From Chara braunii (lineage: Eukaryota > Streptophyta > Charophyceae > Charales > Characeae): 64,000 nt of DNA. Below are positions 52,484-64,000 of the stretch, piece after piece. Made by a program: the position numbers and the translations under genes. The notes beneath the pieces were generated by a model. That model saw only the letters and a program-made list of their open reading frames with translations. It was not told where the DNA came from and did no database searches. The stretch is from NCBI GenBank assembly GCA_003427395.1, contig BFEA01000419.1, positions 245,991 to 309,990 on the forward strand, written 5' to 3'. The stretch's first letter is position 1; each line of letters begins with the position of its first letter.

Positions 52484-54472
52484 TGCCGGTTTGTCTATGT
52501 AGGTGGGCGAGTATCTTGTGAGGCATCAGCTTAGGGTCTGTATGATACCCTTTTAGACTTGGAGGACCTTTTTTTTGTTGATTGCTATTAGTCTAGATCT
52601 GAACTCTAGTGTTTCTATTGAGCTGGGGTCTTGAGGTTCAGGGTGATTTAGATGAGGCATGTACATATTTAGGTGGCCTACGCACAGGTTTTGAGAGGCA
52701 GATTTGACATGTATTCTAGGGGTTGTTGTCAGTATGGGTTTGGTGTGGCTTGAGTGGAGTGAGTTATGATTTGAAGACATTTTTTGTGTGAGGCCTTTTT
52801 ATTCCCTGAGTGTATATTATGATGAGGCTTTATTTCAGGGACCATTCATATATATGACGATCACTTGTCACTCTCACATGTGTGGTTGTACTCTTATGTA
52901 TGATGAGTTTGTGTGGACAACGTGTGAAAAACATCTTGTTTTGCCATAGGTACAGTGAATATGATTGTAAGCAAAACTGTCTACTCATCGGTATACTTCT
53001 GCGACCTGCCCACGGGCAGCTGATAGGGCAGAGTATAAGGGGAGGGAGTGCAGCCTGTTTGTGAAAAGTTGTAAGTTTTTATGAGCCCTGGAGGCTCAAA
53101 AAACTTACCATGTTGATTATTGATTGTTTAAGTTGTGATGAGGACCCATAAGATGGTCCCTCAGTGATGTTTTGTTTTATGATGAGAGCCCCTAGGATTT
53201 TTGGGGAAGGGGATGTTTTATGATGTTGTGTGTTATGATGAGACCCCCTCGAGTTTTGAGGAGGGGAAGTTTGGTTTTATGGCGAGACCCCTCGTGATTT
53301 TTGGAAGAGGGGGTGTTTTGTTTATAATGAGAGCCCCTTGGACTTTTGAAAATGGGAATGGTATATGGTTGGAAGACTCACCCTCCGAGGTGAGTAAACT
53401 GATTTATGGCATGACGAGTTGTTTAATGGGTGATAAAGTCTGACGAAAAGAGTCACTTTTGTTTGGAATGTTTGAAAAAGTCGCAATGAGTGCAGGGCAA
53501 GAGATGTCTCAGAGTAGGTGGCTGCTGGCTCTGATCAAGTCAGGGGTCACGGCCTGGTGGACCTAGCGGTGATTTTGTTTGTGAGCGTGCGAAGGATGCC
53601 ATGCCTATTGTGGAAGGGCTGGTAAATGCCTTCAGACCCCTGCGTGATCGCGTAGTGGGCCAGTGATTTTGTTTTGCGACGCCCCCGTTTAACCACTAGT
53701 GCTAATTCTGAGACATATTGAAGAAAGGCCAAGCTAACGGAAAAGAAGTTAGTACCTCTAGGGCGTAACCCCATTGGATGGCTGCTAGCCGGTGCAACCT
53801 GGTTGCGGGACCGCGGAGTAAGAGTTTAAGGGGGGTGCCCGCACCAGTGAGATTACTCCGCAGGATAATGAAGATTGGAAATTTTTTGGGGGAAATCTTG
53901 ATTGAGTGCTTACCAGGAAGAAACCTATCGTTGCGTAACCAATGAACGCACTGCCGTTAAATAACAATGCGGTCGGCCGTGGTCCTGGTCCGATCAGCCA
54001 GGCTATGGTGGACCGAGGTGGAGACCTATCCTTTCTGTACTAGACTGCAAAAAAAGCTGAGCGAATATTAAGTATAGATATATACTTGCGTGTATTTGAT
54101 TGCGAGAATTTTTTTGAGGAGGAAGACGAGAGTGCCTTCCAAAGGTCTCGATTAAGGCCCGCGTCCCTAGTTTTTGCCAGGACTGGGGACACCTAACAAA
54201 AAACCGAAGGTTGTCTAGGACCGGGGAGAGGACGATTGGGAAGGTCTTTGGAACTTATGCTGCCAGTATCCTAATTTCTGGACGGTGAGAGGCCCAGGTT
54301 AGAAACCTGGCAGCATATAGTTGTGAAGGCATGGTTTGATGGAGGCCTCTACCCTGTGTTTGTCGGCTAATCGGATTAACTCCTGTTTCGTCAGCATTTG
54401 AAATGTGGATGAATTTATAACTTTCTGATTTGGCGAAGCGACGGGGACGTCGCTTAATATGGTCCGGTAAGC
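52484..54472 (+). other. Element A 3' non-coding region
   Basis: No ORF of note. Between 53100 and 53370 a ~45-60-bp unit (ATGATGAGAGCCCC...TTTTGG...GGGG) is repeated about five times, each able to form a CCCC/GGGG hairpin. No clear polypurine tract precedes the LTR start at 54473. Confidence 0.55.
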
Positions 54473-55618
54473 TGTCGGTGCGAATACCCTTACAAGGGAT
54501 GCGGTATCCTCGTGGGTTGACTTAACCCTGTCATACCTCATGAACGGGTGTGGTACAATCATCCAAATCCCACTACCGTCCGTCTTTCGTTTTTCCAACC
54601 GTCCCTCGTTCCATCGATAATCCTGGACCCTTTCATTGGCCCTCCTCCGGTCCTCCCTAGTAAAGTCTCGGAGGGGGTTCCCCACTACGGTCGCTATCAG
54701 GGCGACGTAGGTCCAAACCTCCGTTCTTCTAAACCTTTGAGTTTTTTCTATCCCTTCTGACGGAGCGTCAAGAAATCGAGCCTCGGTCGGGATTTTATCG
54801 GTCCGACACAGGGGGCACAACCAAGGCTTATTGCCGCTTCGGTATTGGATACGAGAGCCATGGGCTCTGGCCACACACTGTCGACAGTCTACCCATTCGA
54901 CATACCCATGCCCACTAGAGTGCATAGGAACCGAGTAGACCCGCGAGATTGCTTTACAAAAATAACAAAATTTGTCGGGTAAGGAGAGAAAAGATGAAAA
55001 CGAGAGGGAAGAGAGAGGAGCATTGGGGTTACCTCCATCACCCATCGCCACGTGCCTATCCCACGGTGTGTGGGAGAACTGCCACCTGTCCGTACCGGCG
55101 TCCGTTGGTTGGCTCCGCTTCTTTCCACGTGATAATCTCTTCACCCTTGGCGACCTTCGTTCGACGATGCAGTCGTGTCAACCCGTCCGTGTTCCTGTGC
55201 CTCTCCGTCTTCCGATGGATGATGTCGAAATCGTACTCCTGTAACCGCACCTCCCACCGTCCAATCATGCCTGTGTAATTTGTGAGCCTCTTGAGGGCTA
55301 ATAGCGGCTCGTGATCCGTAACAAGGAGAAACTTATGTCCGTATAGATATGGATGGAAGTGCTGGATTCCCCAAACCACCGCGTAGCATTCNCCTTGCGG
55401 GGCCGAATCGTTCCTTCGTTCGTCGGGTACTGTACAGGAGGCGTACTCGATGACGTGTTCGCGCCCGTCGTTCCCCTTCTGTGCCAAAACAGCGGAGATG
55501 GCCTTGGGCTGCCAGTCCGTGATGAGGATGAATGGCTTCATTGGGTCCGGCCTGATCAAAATAGGTGTCGTGGCCAGGGCCTCCTTGAGAGTGACAAAGG
55601 CCCGTTCGCACTCCACGT
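54473..55618. other. LTR start joined to a second copy of the element B fragment (probable misassembly)
   Basis: 54473-54498 is the first 26 bases of the LTR (TGTCGGTGCGAATACCCTTA...). At 54495-54505 it switches, over a short AGGGATG overlap, to a copy of element B matching 34824-35947. That in turn runs into a second LTR start at 55619. The B copy carries minus-strand integrase N-terminal and RNase H frames (to 55616) without the N bases of the left copy. Confidence 0.75.
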
Positions 55619-56315
55619 TGTCGGTGCGAATACCCTTACAAGGGTATCCGCCCTGGTTTTTGCGAGAGACAGAAAGTAGTTTTGGCTTAAAGTTTAAGTA
55701 TACAGCGTTAGGCGTGGCTGCGTCTGTGATTTACGCTGACAGGATGGTTGATCATAATAGCGAGTGCGTGGGCGCGCAGGTTTAAGGCGCGCGTGATTCT
55801 TTTCTGTTGTTGATCACAAAGCCGGCCAAGACCTCGGTCGTTGTGCTTGGTGATATTATTTATTATTTATTTTTATTTTTTTATTTTTTTACTTTTTCCC
55901 ACGGCTATTGGCGGCCCCGTCCTAATTTGGGACGCAATACCATGTCAATGCCTGAGAAGCACTTAGAACCGGGGGTTCAACGTGGACGCGAGCCGGTGGG
56001 TGATTAGCCCACGAGACGGAAGGAACCTGAGTGGTGGGAACACCGGCGGATGCATCATTCGCCAACCACGACCTGCTGTGTGAGGTTAGGGGGTGAGTAT
56101 GCCCGCGGGGCCTTCCCCCGTTATCGGGCTTCAAAGCTCTCATTTGAAAAAGTTGTTACGGCCATCAAGAATTGCGCCGGGCCCGCCACCACTTTGGCCC
56201 ACGTTTCAGGCAGGGTAGCAAGGCCGCGCTTTGATTCCGCTGTCTGCTACTAAAGGGGGCGGGTGTGAGTATGCCCGCTGGGGGCGCCAAAAGACAGCAC
56301 AGGCCTGTGGCCTGA

Positions 56316-56416
56316 GTCCTTCGGGATATCCGTTAAAATTGGAACGATACAGAGAAGATTAACATGGCCCCTGCGCAAGGATGATACACATAAATTGGGG
56401 GCGGGGCCGAAAAGTC
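56316..56416 (+). pseudogene. U6 snRNA-like segment in 3' LTR
   Basis: Same sequence as 36645-36745 with the N resolved (AAAATTGGAACGATACAGAG). It is possibly the same physical copy, because this part of the LTR may be a duplicated contig. Confidence 0.85.
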
Positions 56417-56500
56417 GAGCTTTCTGAGAAACTCAGAAAAGGGGTACTCTCCGACTGTAGGCAGGACGCGGAGTGCTACGGCAGCGGGCGTTGGGGTTGT

Positions 56501-56634
56501 GGAGCGAGGCCAGAAGGAACTCTGGCGGAGGCTCGCAACGATACAGGCGTGCAAATCGTTCGTCGGACTTAGGTATAGGGGCGAAAGACTAATCGAACCG
56601 TCTAGTAGCTGGGTCCCTCCGACTTTCCCTCAGG
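56501..56634 (+). pseudogene. 25S/28S rRNA-like segment in 3' LTR
   Basis: Same as 36829-36963 with N bases resolved: GAGGCTCGCAACGATACAGG, GACTTAGGTATAGGGGCGAA and following. Confidence 0.85.
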
Positions 56635-57451
56635 CCGGCTGACTGCCGGGCGGGCGCTGGCGCAAGTAGAGCGACGGGGAGCTACCGAGGGAGCGGGCCG
56701 GCAGGGTGGCAAAAGCCGGTAAATGGACCGGGACGGCGAACCGGGCCAGGTGCACGCACAGAAGACTGGAGCGCAGAAGGGAGGAGTAGGGGCGGAAGGC
56801 GAATCGAACCGCCTAGAGCACAACTTCTTTGAAGATTTCCTTTGAGGCGGGCGGTACCGCTCTAAGTGTTGCCCAACTGTGTGAAGGATCGGTCACTACC
56901 AGGTGGCTGCGGGATAGCGGAATGGGGGCATCCCGGTGGAGCGAGGAGCACAGGGGCAGAGGNGTNTACCTGGACGGTGTATGTAGTCGGGTGCCTTCAG
57001 GAACGGAGATGGTGAGTTACAGAGTTCGGGNGCGGCAAGAAGCGCGATGCNCGCTCGTTCGTGAGTGCTTTTGGGCGGGGAGTAGGTCGTTTCCGGGGTT
57101 TTGACCCCGGGCGAGTCCGACTATGAAGTCGGATTTAGCAAGGAGGTGGTAGACTACAAGCTAGAAGAAGAAAGCTTGTGATTGGAGATGGCGGAGACGA
57201 TTGGAGAGAGAGAAGAGAAACGCATAACTTAAGCGTTTCATGATGGATTTCGGCAGGGGAAGAGCCGAAGTGGGGGTTTGGGAGTAGGGTGAGTACAGCG
57301 GCGAAGTTAGTTTTAGATGAAAGTTAGTGGGTTAGGAGCTACAGAGAGGATGGTTTGCGCCAAGTTATGGCGGGACGGGAAAGAGAAATTTTCGCTCGAT
57401 TCTCAACAGAATCGAGCGGAGAAAAAGTGTTGGATGGGGGATCTTGGTAGC

Positions 57452-58061
57452 NNNNNNNNNNNNNNNNNNNNNNNNNNNNNNNNNNNNNNNNNNNNNNNNN
57501 NNNNNNNNNNNNNNNNNNNNNNNNNNNNNNNNNNNNNNNNNNNNNNNNNNNNNNNNNNNNNNNNNNNNNNNNNNNNNNNNNNNNNNNNNNNNNNNNNNNN
57601 NNNNNNNNNNNNNNNNNNNNNNNNNNNNNNNNNNNNNNNNNNNNNNNNNNNNNNNNNNNNNNNNNNNNNNNNNNNNNNNNNNNNNNNNNNNNNNNNNNNN
57701 NNNNNNNNNNNNNNNNNNNNNNNNNNNNNNNNNNNNNNNNNNNNNNNNNNNNNNNNNNNNNNNNNNNNNNNNNNNNNNNNNNNNNNNNNNNNNNNNNNNN
57801 NNNNNNNNNNNNNNNNNNNNNNNNNNNNNNNNNNNNNNNNNNNNNNNNNNNNNNNNNNNNNNNNNNNNNNNNNNNNNNNNNNNNNNNNNNNNNNNNNNNN
57901 NNNNNNNNNNNNNNNNNNNNNNNNNNNNNNNNNNNNNNNNNNNNNNNNNNNNNNNNNNNNNNNNNNNNNNNNNNNNNNNNNNNNNNNNNNNNNNNNNNNN
58001 NNNNNNNNNNNNNNNNNNNNNNNNNNNNNNNNNNNNNNNNNNNNNNNNNNNNNNNNNNNNN
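57452..58061. other. Assembly gap of 610 N
   Basis: The flanks correspond to 37780 and 37972 in the left LTR, so only about 191 bases are expected here. The gap length is therefore over-estimated or a placeholder. Open frames across it are meaningless. Confidence 0.95.
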
Positions 58062-59247
58062 GCCTATACTGATGTTAGGAAGCAACCTCTCTAACTCGAG
58101 TTGCTAGAGGCATAGTCGGGTTCTAACGAGGCGCGGTGGAGAGCGGGGGCACGTATCTGGTCATGATTATGGCCTAGGTGGCCCATACGTGCAGATACTA
58201 CGGTAGTGTTGCTGACTACAGCAGATCGTCTTGCTAAAGGAAGGGAGGAGACCCGGAGAAGTAAAGTAAGGATGAAAGAGAGAAAGAGAGAGGGGGAGAG
58301 AAGGAAAAAACTGTGGGTTTATTTGCAGACGGGTGTGAAACTGCGGACTGTGTATCTGTGTGAGACCGAGGACTGTGGGGTAGCGGGCTAAGGATTATAG
58401 ACTGCAAACTGTGGACTACGGACAATGGACTACAGTTTATAGACTAACGTCTACAGATCTGCAGACTGTGAACTGCGCAGACTGTAGGCTACAGAACCAC
58501 GGACCGTGAACTACGGCACTGCGTTTTACTGCCGGTTATTACTGTGTGCTGCTGTATTTTGCTGCGGGGCTGTTGCTGTACTACCAGGCTATTGCTAACC
58601 GTCGTACGACAGTGTTTGGTTTAGAAAGAGGTATTGGGAGTTGGGGAAGGAGACAGGCGCCGGGAAAATGAAGGTTCGTTAGGGAGGGCTATTCCGACGG
58701 ATTGGCGCATTTGACCAAGCTTTTTTTTTTTTGCTGCCATTGCGGGGCCCTCAGGAGCTGAAGATTGCAAGGCCCTCTCTAGTGAGCTTGAGAGCACCCT
58801 TCTTGGATCTGAGAGTCTCAAACCTATCTTCTGTTGTCCTTCTTACTCTAAGTTTAATCTGTTGGTTCTGGGGGGAAGGCGGCAGGTGGGATTGCAACCC
58901 GTAGGTCCGCATCAAGACTCTGTGGGGAGTCCACCCACCGATTGCGGGAGCTCTGCCGGAACCTAGACGAGGTTCTGGAGGCAGGGAACCATCAGGTATA
59001 TACCTTTTCATCTGTACACCCTACTACTACCCATGTTTGCCTATCCCCCTGCAGTATGACTATTGTATGCATGCGATTGTCCCTATGGTTTTTGCTTTTT
59101 CTTCAGGACCTAATCAGACTAACTGGAAAGAATGTGTGAGAGTGAAGCCTAAGTTTCTACTTTGTTCTGATTGAAAGCAAACTAAGGATGAACTGGGGGG
59201 AAGGCGGGAGGAAGGTAGACTGCATGCATTTGACCGAGTCAACCAAA

Positions 59248-59932
59248 GCCCGAACATTGTTTCTACTGTGAATGACTCAGGGCTATATTTATATGGTTGT
59301 TTTTTGAAGGACCAGGCATTGTTTCTACTGTGAATGGCATGGTCGCTGTGTTTATTTGATTGTTTTTTGGGGAACCAGGCATTGTTTCTACTGTGAATGG
59401 TCTGGCTACCTTAGTTAACTCTGAGGGTTTGTCTGATTGAAGGGGTTTAAATTCTTGTTTATTCTGAGGGAGGATTTTTTGTCTAAGGTTAAGCATTGTT
59501 TCCATGGTGAATGGTTTAGCCTGAAAACCACGCACATAATTTAAACTAAGTATAAAGGAAAATATTTTATGTATATTTGCATGTGAACTGGCAACTGGGC
59601 ATTGTTTCTACTGTGAATGGTCCAGCGTTAATCCATATCATTAAGAAGAGAGAAGAGAAAATACAGAGTATAAATGGAAATAGTTTGGGGCAAGCTGAAT
59701 ATTGTTTCTACTGTGAATGGTTCAGTCCCCTGCCCATATTTGTCTTTTCTTTTTAACAAAGTCAGAGAAATACTAAAACTTTTGACATTAAACAGCTCAG
59801 GGCGACTAGGCATTATTTCCATGGCGAATGACCTAGTCATCTGCCCAAAACAAGAAAGAAGTAGTTGTGCAACCTGTTCGTGTATATCATAAAGACAAGC
59901 TGGGCATTATTTCCATAGCGAATGGTCCAGCT
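59248..59932 (+). repeat. Eight-unit hairpin array (3' LTR)
   Basis: Counterpart of 39158-39842 with independent substitutions. Some units have lost pairing (CCGAAC/GACTCAGG in unit 1; CATTATTTCC loops in the last two). Confidence 0.75.
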
Positions 59933-60074
59933 CTATGTCTTATGTAAGATGGGTATAAGGATTCAAAAACTTCAAGATTCACGAACTATTTATATGGAGT
60001 GAACTTGGGATGGTGAGAGTACTTGCATTCGTGGTTTGATTTGCATAAGACTGGATGGGATGACTAGTTTGTCT

Positions 60075-60535
60075 GGATTAGTTAAAGGGAATGCTGGCGA
60101 AATTTTCTGCAAAATTAAAGGAGTCAGTTAAATTCAGTCTAAAGTTGAGTTCGAGCTGTTGTTCGAGTTCATATATGACTTAGTATAAATCTGAGAAGTC
60201 TCCTTTTCTAAAGGGAGTGCTGCCCAAATTTCTACTAATTCAGAGAGTTAGACAGAATTTGACTTTTCAGGAGTTAGAAGATTATTTTCTGCTTTATATC
60301 TGACTTAGTATAAATCGGGAAAGTCTTCCTTTCTAAAGGGAATGCTGCCCAAATTTGTACTAATTCAGAGAGTTAGATAAAATTTGACTTTCCGGACTTA
60401 GAGATTATTTCGGCGTTCATATTTGTGCTTATATAAATTCTGGAAAGACACTTTTCCTACGGGAAGCGCTGCCGAAATTTTAATAGTTTAAAGGAGATAG
60501 ACTATGTTTTGACAGGTGGCAATTCAGGCAATCCA
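60075..60535 (+). repeat. Tandem repeat of ~120 bp (3' LTR)
   Basis: Counterpart of 39985-40440, with the same four units and scattered differences. Confidence 0.7.
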
Positions 60536-61539
60536 CCCAGAATAGGGGAGATTCTGTAGTGTGTCTACCTTTAGCTTAAGCATTTGGTTTAAAAGTAGAA
60601 TTAAGTTTAGCTTATAGAAAAATTTTGAGTGAGGATGTATTATGGAGTTATATTCTCCATACACTTATGATCTTAGCTTAGGGATCGGTCTGCCGTGTGT
60701 TTCAGGTCCTTTTTATCATTTGATTCAAGTTCAGGGTTGGATCCAACTTGATCCCTTGAGGATCACTTACTGTTATCACGGATAACAGGTCGGTTGCCGA
60801 TTCGTCGGTCTACGACTCAATTTCAACTCTTCCTCCACACTCAACCTAAAAGGCTTTAGCCCTGGTGATTTCGTTGTTTTATTAAGGTTTCACCCGAACT
60901 TTTATCGAATGGCCATTTAACAAAGGTGCTGAGTATTTAATTAAGGTTGGTTGGACAGGAGGTTTTTGGGGTTTGCATGGCTAAAGCGAGGGGTATGAGT
61001 GTCGAAGGTGGTTGGGGTTGACTTCGTGTAGTGTGTGGGCTGTTGATTTGGTTCGTTGATGTGATTGCAGGTATTTGCTGTGAATCAGATTCTGGATTTG
61101 GTTGCCTTCGATCACACATATACGTATTATTGTGAGAGACCCCAGTGAAACCGTGAAAAAGTGATCGTCACATACTTAACCCTTATATATGTATACATAT
61201 GTATACTTGGGATGAATGTTTGCATGGGTTGAAGAGTCCCATACTTAAAATCCTATTCAGAAGTTGAGGCCGAGGGACTTAGGGGAAGCCTCTCCTTCTA
61301 TTTTTTGTTTCTTGCTTTCTGATGATTTTCTTAGTCGGACGTTTGGTCCTGGGCCGGGATTCGAGGTCCTTGTCCAGGACACCCCAAGCCCTAGGCTCTG
61401 CAGGGGAGGGGTTTTCCCTCGCGCAGAGCCTATTTGATTTGCCTACCGAAACACTCAGGCCGAGAGCCGGAGGTGCCGCGGCGGCTGCACGGCTATTCCT
61501 TCAGCCGTGCAATGTCGTGAAGGGTTAGGCCCTCACAAC

Positions 61540-62275
61540 ACTTCGCGTCTGACACCCGAGTGTCATAAGCGGTACTCGGATCTACGAGGGACCGCTTGAC
61601 TATGGGTACTACATAGTACGCCATCGTCGCGACTGCATGCGTACGTCTGCATTGCAGGTTGGTATGAGGTAGACCCTCGCCTGCGCAACTTTATATATTC
61701 CCGGGCGCGATATTACCGCCCTGATGTGTAAAAAGTTTTGGGATTACAAAGGGACCGACACATATTGGCAAATGTTTGAGGTTGTTATAGGCCGCCGATG
61801 CCGCGCGAAAAAGGGAGGGTACCCCAGGGCTATGATTTTGTTTACTAAGCAGGGAACCTTCGGCCCATTCGTTAGCTTTTGCTCTTTGGAGTTTTTATAG
61901 TTGAACGTTATAGTCCGTGGCAACCGTAAAAGTCAAACCGCTTGATGTTTGACCGCCACGACAACTTAAAGCTGTCTACTCAACCCCTCTCCACAGGGTG
62001 CAGAAGAGGGTGTGGTCTTCAACCGCGCATGGCGGTTGTCCAGCGTCGAGAGATTAACCCTCAAGGCGCGTGTCAGCCGACACTTGAGTGTCGAACGCGG
62101 CCCTCGCGATTAACGGGGACCTCGTGAGAATGGGTACCACGTAGTACGCCTTCATTGCGACTGCTTGCGTTCAATTGCATTCCGAGTTGATATGTGATAG
62201 CCCTGCGTCCGCGCGGCTTTATACTGAGTCTCGCACGCGACGCCTAGTCGATTTCCGCATTGGAAAGTTATGGGT
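61540..62275 (+). promoter_or_regulatory. Duplicated promoter-like modules (3' LTR)
   Basis: Counterpart of 41440-42185. Both TATA-like boxes are kept (TTATATATTCC near 61691; GCTTTATACTGAG near 62216). Confidence 0.45.
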
Positions 62276-62821
62276 TGGCTACCGAGGGGCTAGGAGCGTT
62301 GTCGCGTAGTTTGTGTTGTGTCGTTTCGTATATGTGTTGTTTTGTGTGTATGTGTATTCGTAAAGTGGAGTGCGAGTGGTGTGTGGGATGCGTCCTAGTT
62401 GACCGATGACGGGTCGCGCTTGGGACCTCAGCCCCCCAAGATGCCGATTCGCGTGCGGGTCCGATAAAGGCGTATTACCGCGCGTACCCCCTATGCTACA
62501 ACGAACGAGAAACGCCCTCGGTTGGTCCACCTCTGCGATTGCAACTGATTAGCTTTCGTACTGTGGGCTGGTAGCTCGGCGGGGATACGCCCACCGAAGG
62601 GAGGTGACAGCTCCCGTAAGGTGTAGGTAAGTTGTGCCTCGCGTAGGCCCTATCCTGTCGTAGGGGCTCGCGAGAGGTATGGTTGGCGCACTCGGCCGGA
62701 GCGGCTTAAGGAAGCTCCGCATATATTGCGACGAAGGATTTAAAACCACTCCTGCGTGACGCGGCCGGGAGGGTCCCACGCTCCCCTGGTGCGGTGCCGG
62801 ACCGATGCGCAGGACAACGTT

Positions 62822-63420
62822 TCAACTGAGGGGCTGATCTTTCCGTAGCAGGTTCGTTAAGGGCCGAGCGATCGCAGCGAATCCCTTGATAAATCTTCGG
62901 TAATACGAGGCCAGCCCGAGGAAGGCTCGAACCTGGGTCAGCGATGTGGGAGTCGGAGCATCTCGGACAACCTCGACCTTTCTGGAATCGGGCCGCAACC
63001 CACCCCGAATTACCACGTAGCCCAAAAATGAAATCTCCGGGAGAAAGAATTCATTTTTCGCCAACGCAATCTTGAATCCAGCGTCCCTCAAGGCTCCCAA
63101 TGTCTATTCGATGTGTTGGGCGTGCCCGTGGTAGGATTCTGAATAGACCAAGATGTCGTCCATGTACACAATGACGCAGAAATTAATCATCCCCTGCGTC
63201 AACCAAGTCTTGTTAACAAAATTTTGGAATGTTACATTCATTGCTTGCTGGAAGGTGGCCGGCGCGTTGCAAATCCCCATTGGACATCGAACCCACTGCC
63301 ACGTGTGTTCAAACAGAACAAAGGCCGTCTTAGGCCAATCCTCTTCCAAGTCATCAATCCGGGGAAGGGGGTACTAAGGTCCTGTAGCCGGCTCAATCCA
63401 TCCGTTCAGTGAGGGAATAT
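62822..63420 (-). pseudogene. Element B reverse transcriptase
   Basis: Minus-strand frames give LPRIDDLEEDWPKTAFVLFE, TWQWVRCPMGICNAPATFQQ, the catalytic VYMDDILVYSESYHGHAQHIE (YMDD) and a TAG at 63101. The same frame family then gives LRDAGFKIALAKNEFFLPEI, FLGYVVIRGGLRPDSRKVEV and VRAFLGLASYYRRFIKGFAA, ending in RPLTNLLRKDQPLS and TGA next to the element A insertion. This is a standard gypsy RT with catalytic motif intact, broken by two stops explainable as CAG-to-TAG and TGG-to-TGA, and then by the 26.9-kb insertion. Confidence 0.88.
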
Positions 63421-64000
63421 CGATACAGTTTGCAGTGGATAGGGGGGTGATTTCTAGTCCGAATCTCGTGCTGGATGATTAGTGACAGCCCCATGTCCGT
63501 GTCTGTTACGCTAACCGCCCCTTATACTCCCTTAGGATTTCCACAATCAGGTGGTGTGTGTCGTCGGGTATGTATTGGGGCACGTGTAATTCGTAAGGTT
63601 GCTAGTTGATAACGACTGTCACGTGTTTCGTGCGTATCATCTTTGCGTCCCGTGGAGGCGGGGATGAGATAAAGGAGTTGTCAGACCGCCACGAGAACAC
63701 CGTGACGGTGGCGACCAACTGAGCTTCCTCCTCTCAGATGGCCACGTGTTTTTCGGGGGTTATCCCGTCCTCGACATCCTGGGAATCTACCTGTCTTTCA
63801 ACGATTTGAATTCCCATATCGAATAGCGAGGCTTCGAGGTACCCAGGGGGTTCCGAAGCCCGTGTCTCCACTCCTAGGCGTAATAATCTTACTTCTTTTT
63901 TCGTAGTGAGAAGCGATCGGGGAGGTATATCTGTAACATCACAAAACAATCGTTTGTCTAAGTATCGTGGTAGCAGTGGGACCACTCCCTCGTATAGAGT
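63421..64000 (-). pseudogene. Element B upstream pol region (partial)
   Basis: Frame 63985-63734 (LPRYLDKRLFCDVTDIPPRS, VEDGITPEKHVAI) is probably the region between protease and RT. No DTG motif is within the window. Gag and the 5' LTR of B lie beyond the right edge. Confidence 0.5.

Larger units (their letters stand above)
35948..62816 (+). mobile_element. Element A: giant-LTR Ty3/gypsy retrotransposon inserted in element B
   Basis: The ends are TGTCGGTGCG at 35948 and GGACA at 62816 (TG...CA), flanked by ACGT at 35944-35947 and 62817-62820. The order is 5' LTR (35948-42727), PBS (42730), leader, gag, protease, RT, RNase H, integrase, extra gag-like ORF, ~2 kb 3' non-coding, then 3' LTR. 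The order RT-RNase H-integrase places it in Ty3/gypsy. All ORFs carry stops or frameshifts. I found no convincing polypurine tract before 54473. Part of the 3' LTR region is probably misassembled (see 54473-58061). Confidence 0.85.
55619..62816 (+). repeat. Element A 3' LTR
   Basis: It matches 35948-42727 throughout. 55619-57451 differs from the left copy at only a handful of positions and shares its N positions. 58062-62816 differs at a few percent by eye. It ends GGACA, followed by the ACGT duplication and then element B's RT. It contains the same U6-like, rRNA-like, hairpin, tandem-repeat and promoter-like parts. Confidence 0.82.

Noticed and set aside
57317-58094. Long open frames of unknown residues
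   Set aside because: They run through the 610-base N gap and contain no real sequence.

Overview
The window looks like nuclear DNA of a streptophyte (land-plant lineage) eukaryote with a large, repeat-choked genome. My best guess is a charophyte alga such as Chara. The reasons are an intact-looking cellulose synthase-like C (CSLC) type glucan synthase, a U6-like sequence with the plant-type 5' stem, many Ty3/gypsy and LINE fragments, foldback MITEs and simple repeats, and a 3' retroelement ORF of a kind I associate with Chara predicted proteins. The species call is inference. Only one convincing host gene is visible, CSLC-like at 13401-15302 on the minus strand. Almost everything else is mobile DNA.

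Region 1 (1-13400) is intergenic. It holds an inverted, truncated fragment of the large LTR described below (3397-4898), a 5' fragment of another gypsy-like family 'C' (4899-5861) joined to a LINE ORF2 fragment, several families of short perfect foldback elements (MITEs), a retroposed U2 snRNA pseudogene with poly-A and target duplication (8134-8242), another retroinsertion (9131-9389), and ATC/GAT microsatellites. A sequencing-library transposase end sits at 11024-11042.

Region 2 (13400-31500) contains the CSLC-like gene, then tRNA-like SINE heads, a second C element with gag (about 18130-20866), a LINE ORF1 relic, a long purine-rich tract, low-complexity arrays, LINE ORF2 fragments, and a third C copy in inverted orientation (28492-30560). 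A lox-type linker remnant lies at 26805-26820.

Region 3 (31500-64000) is a nest of two gypsy elements. Element B is on the minus strand, with its integrase and RNase H at 33638-35947 and its reverse transcriptase at 62822-63420. It is split by element A on the plus strand (35948-62816), which has TG...CA ends and a 4-bp ACGT duplication. A has LTRs of about 6.8 kb, a primer binding site at 42730, gag, protease, RT/RNase H and integrase (all decayed), plus an extra gag-like ORF with a CCHC knuckle after the integrase. The LTR is the most unusual object in the window: it carries a U6 snRNA-like segment, a 25S rRNA-like segment, a run of six perfect short hairpins, an eight-unit hairpin array whose stems covary around a constant loop, a tandem 120-bp repeat and two tandem promoter-like modules.

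The right LTR contains a second copy of the B/LTR junction and a 610-base N gap. Identical N positions and an abrupt change in divergence suggest an assembly mosaic there, so copy-number claims near 54473-58061 should be treated with care.
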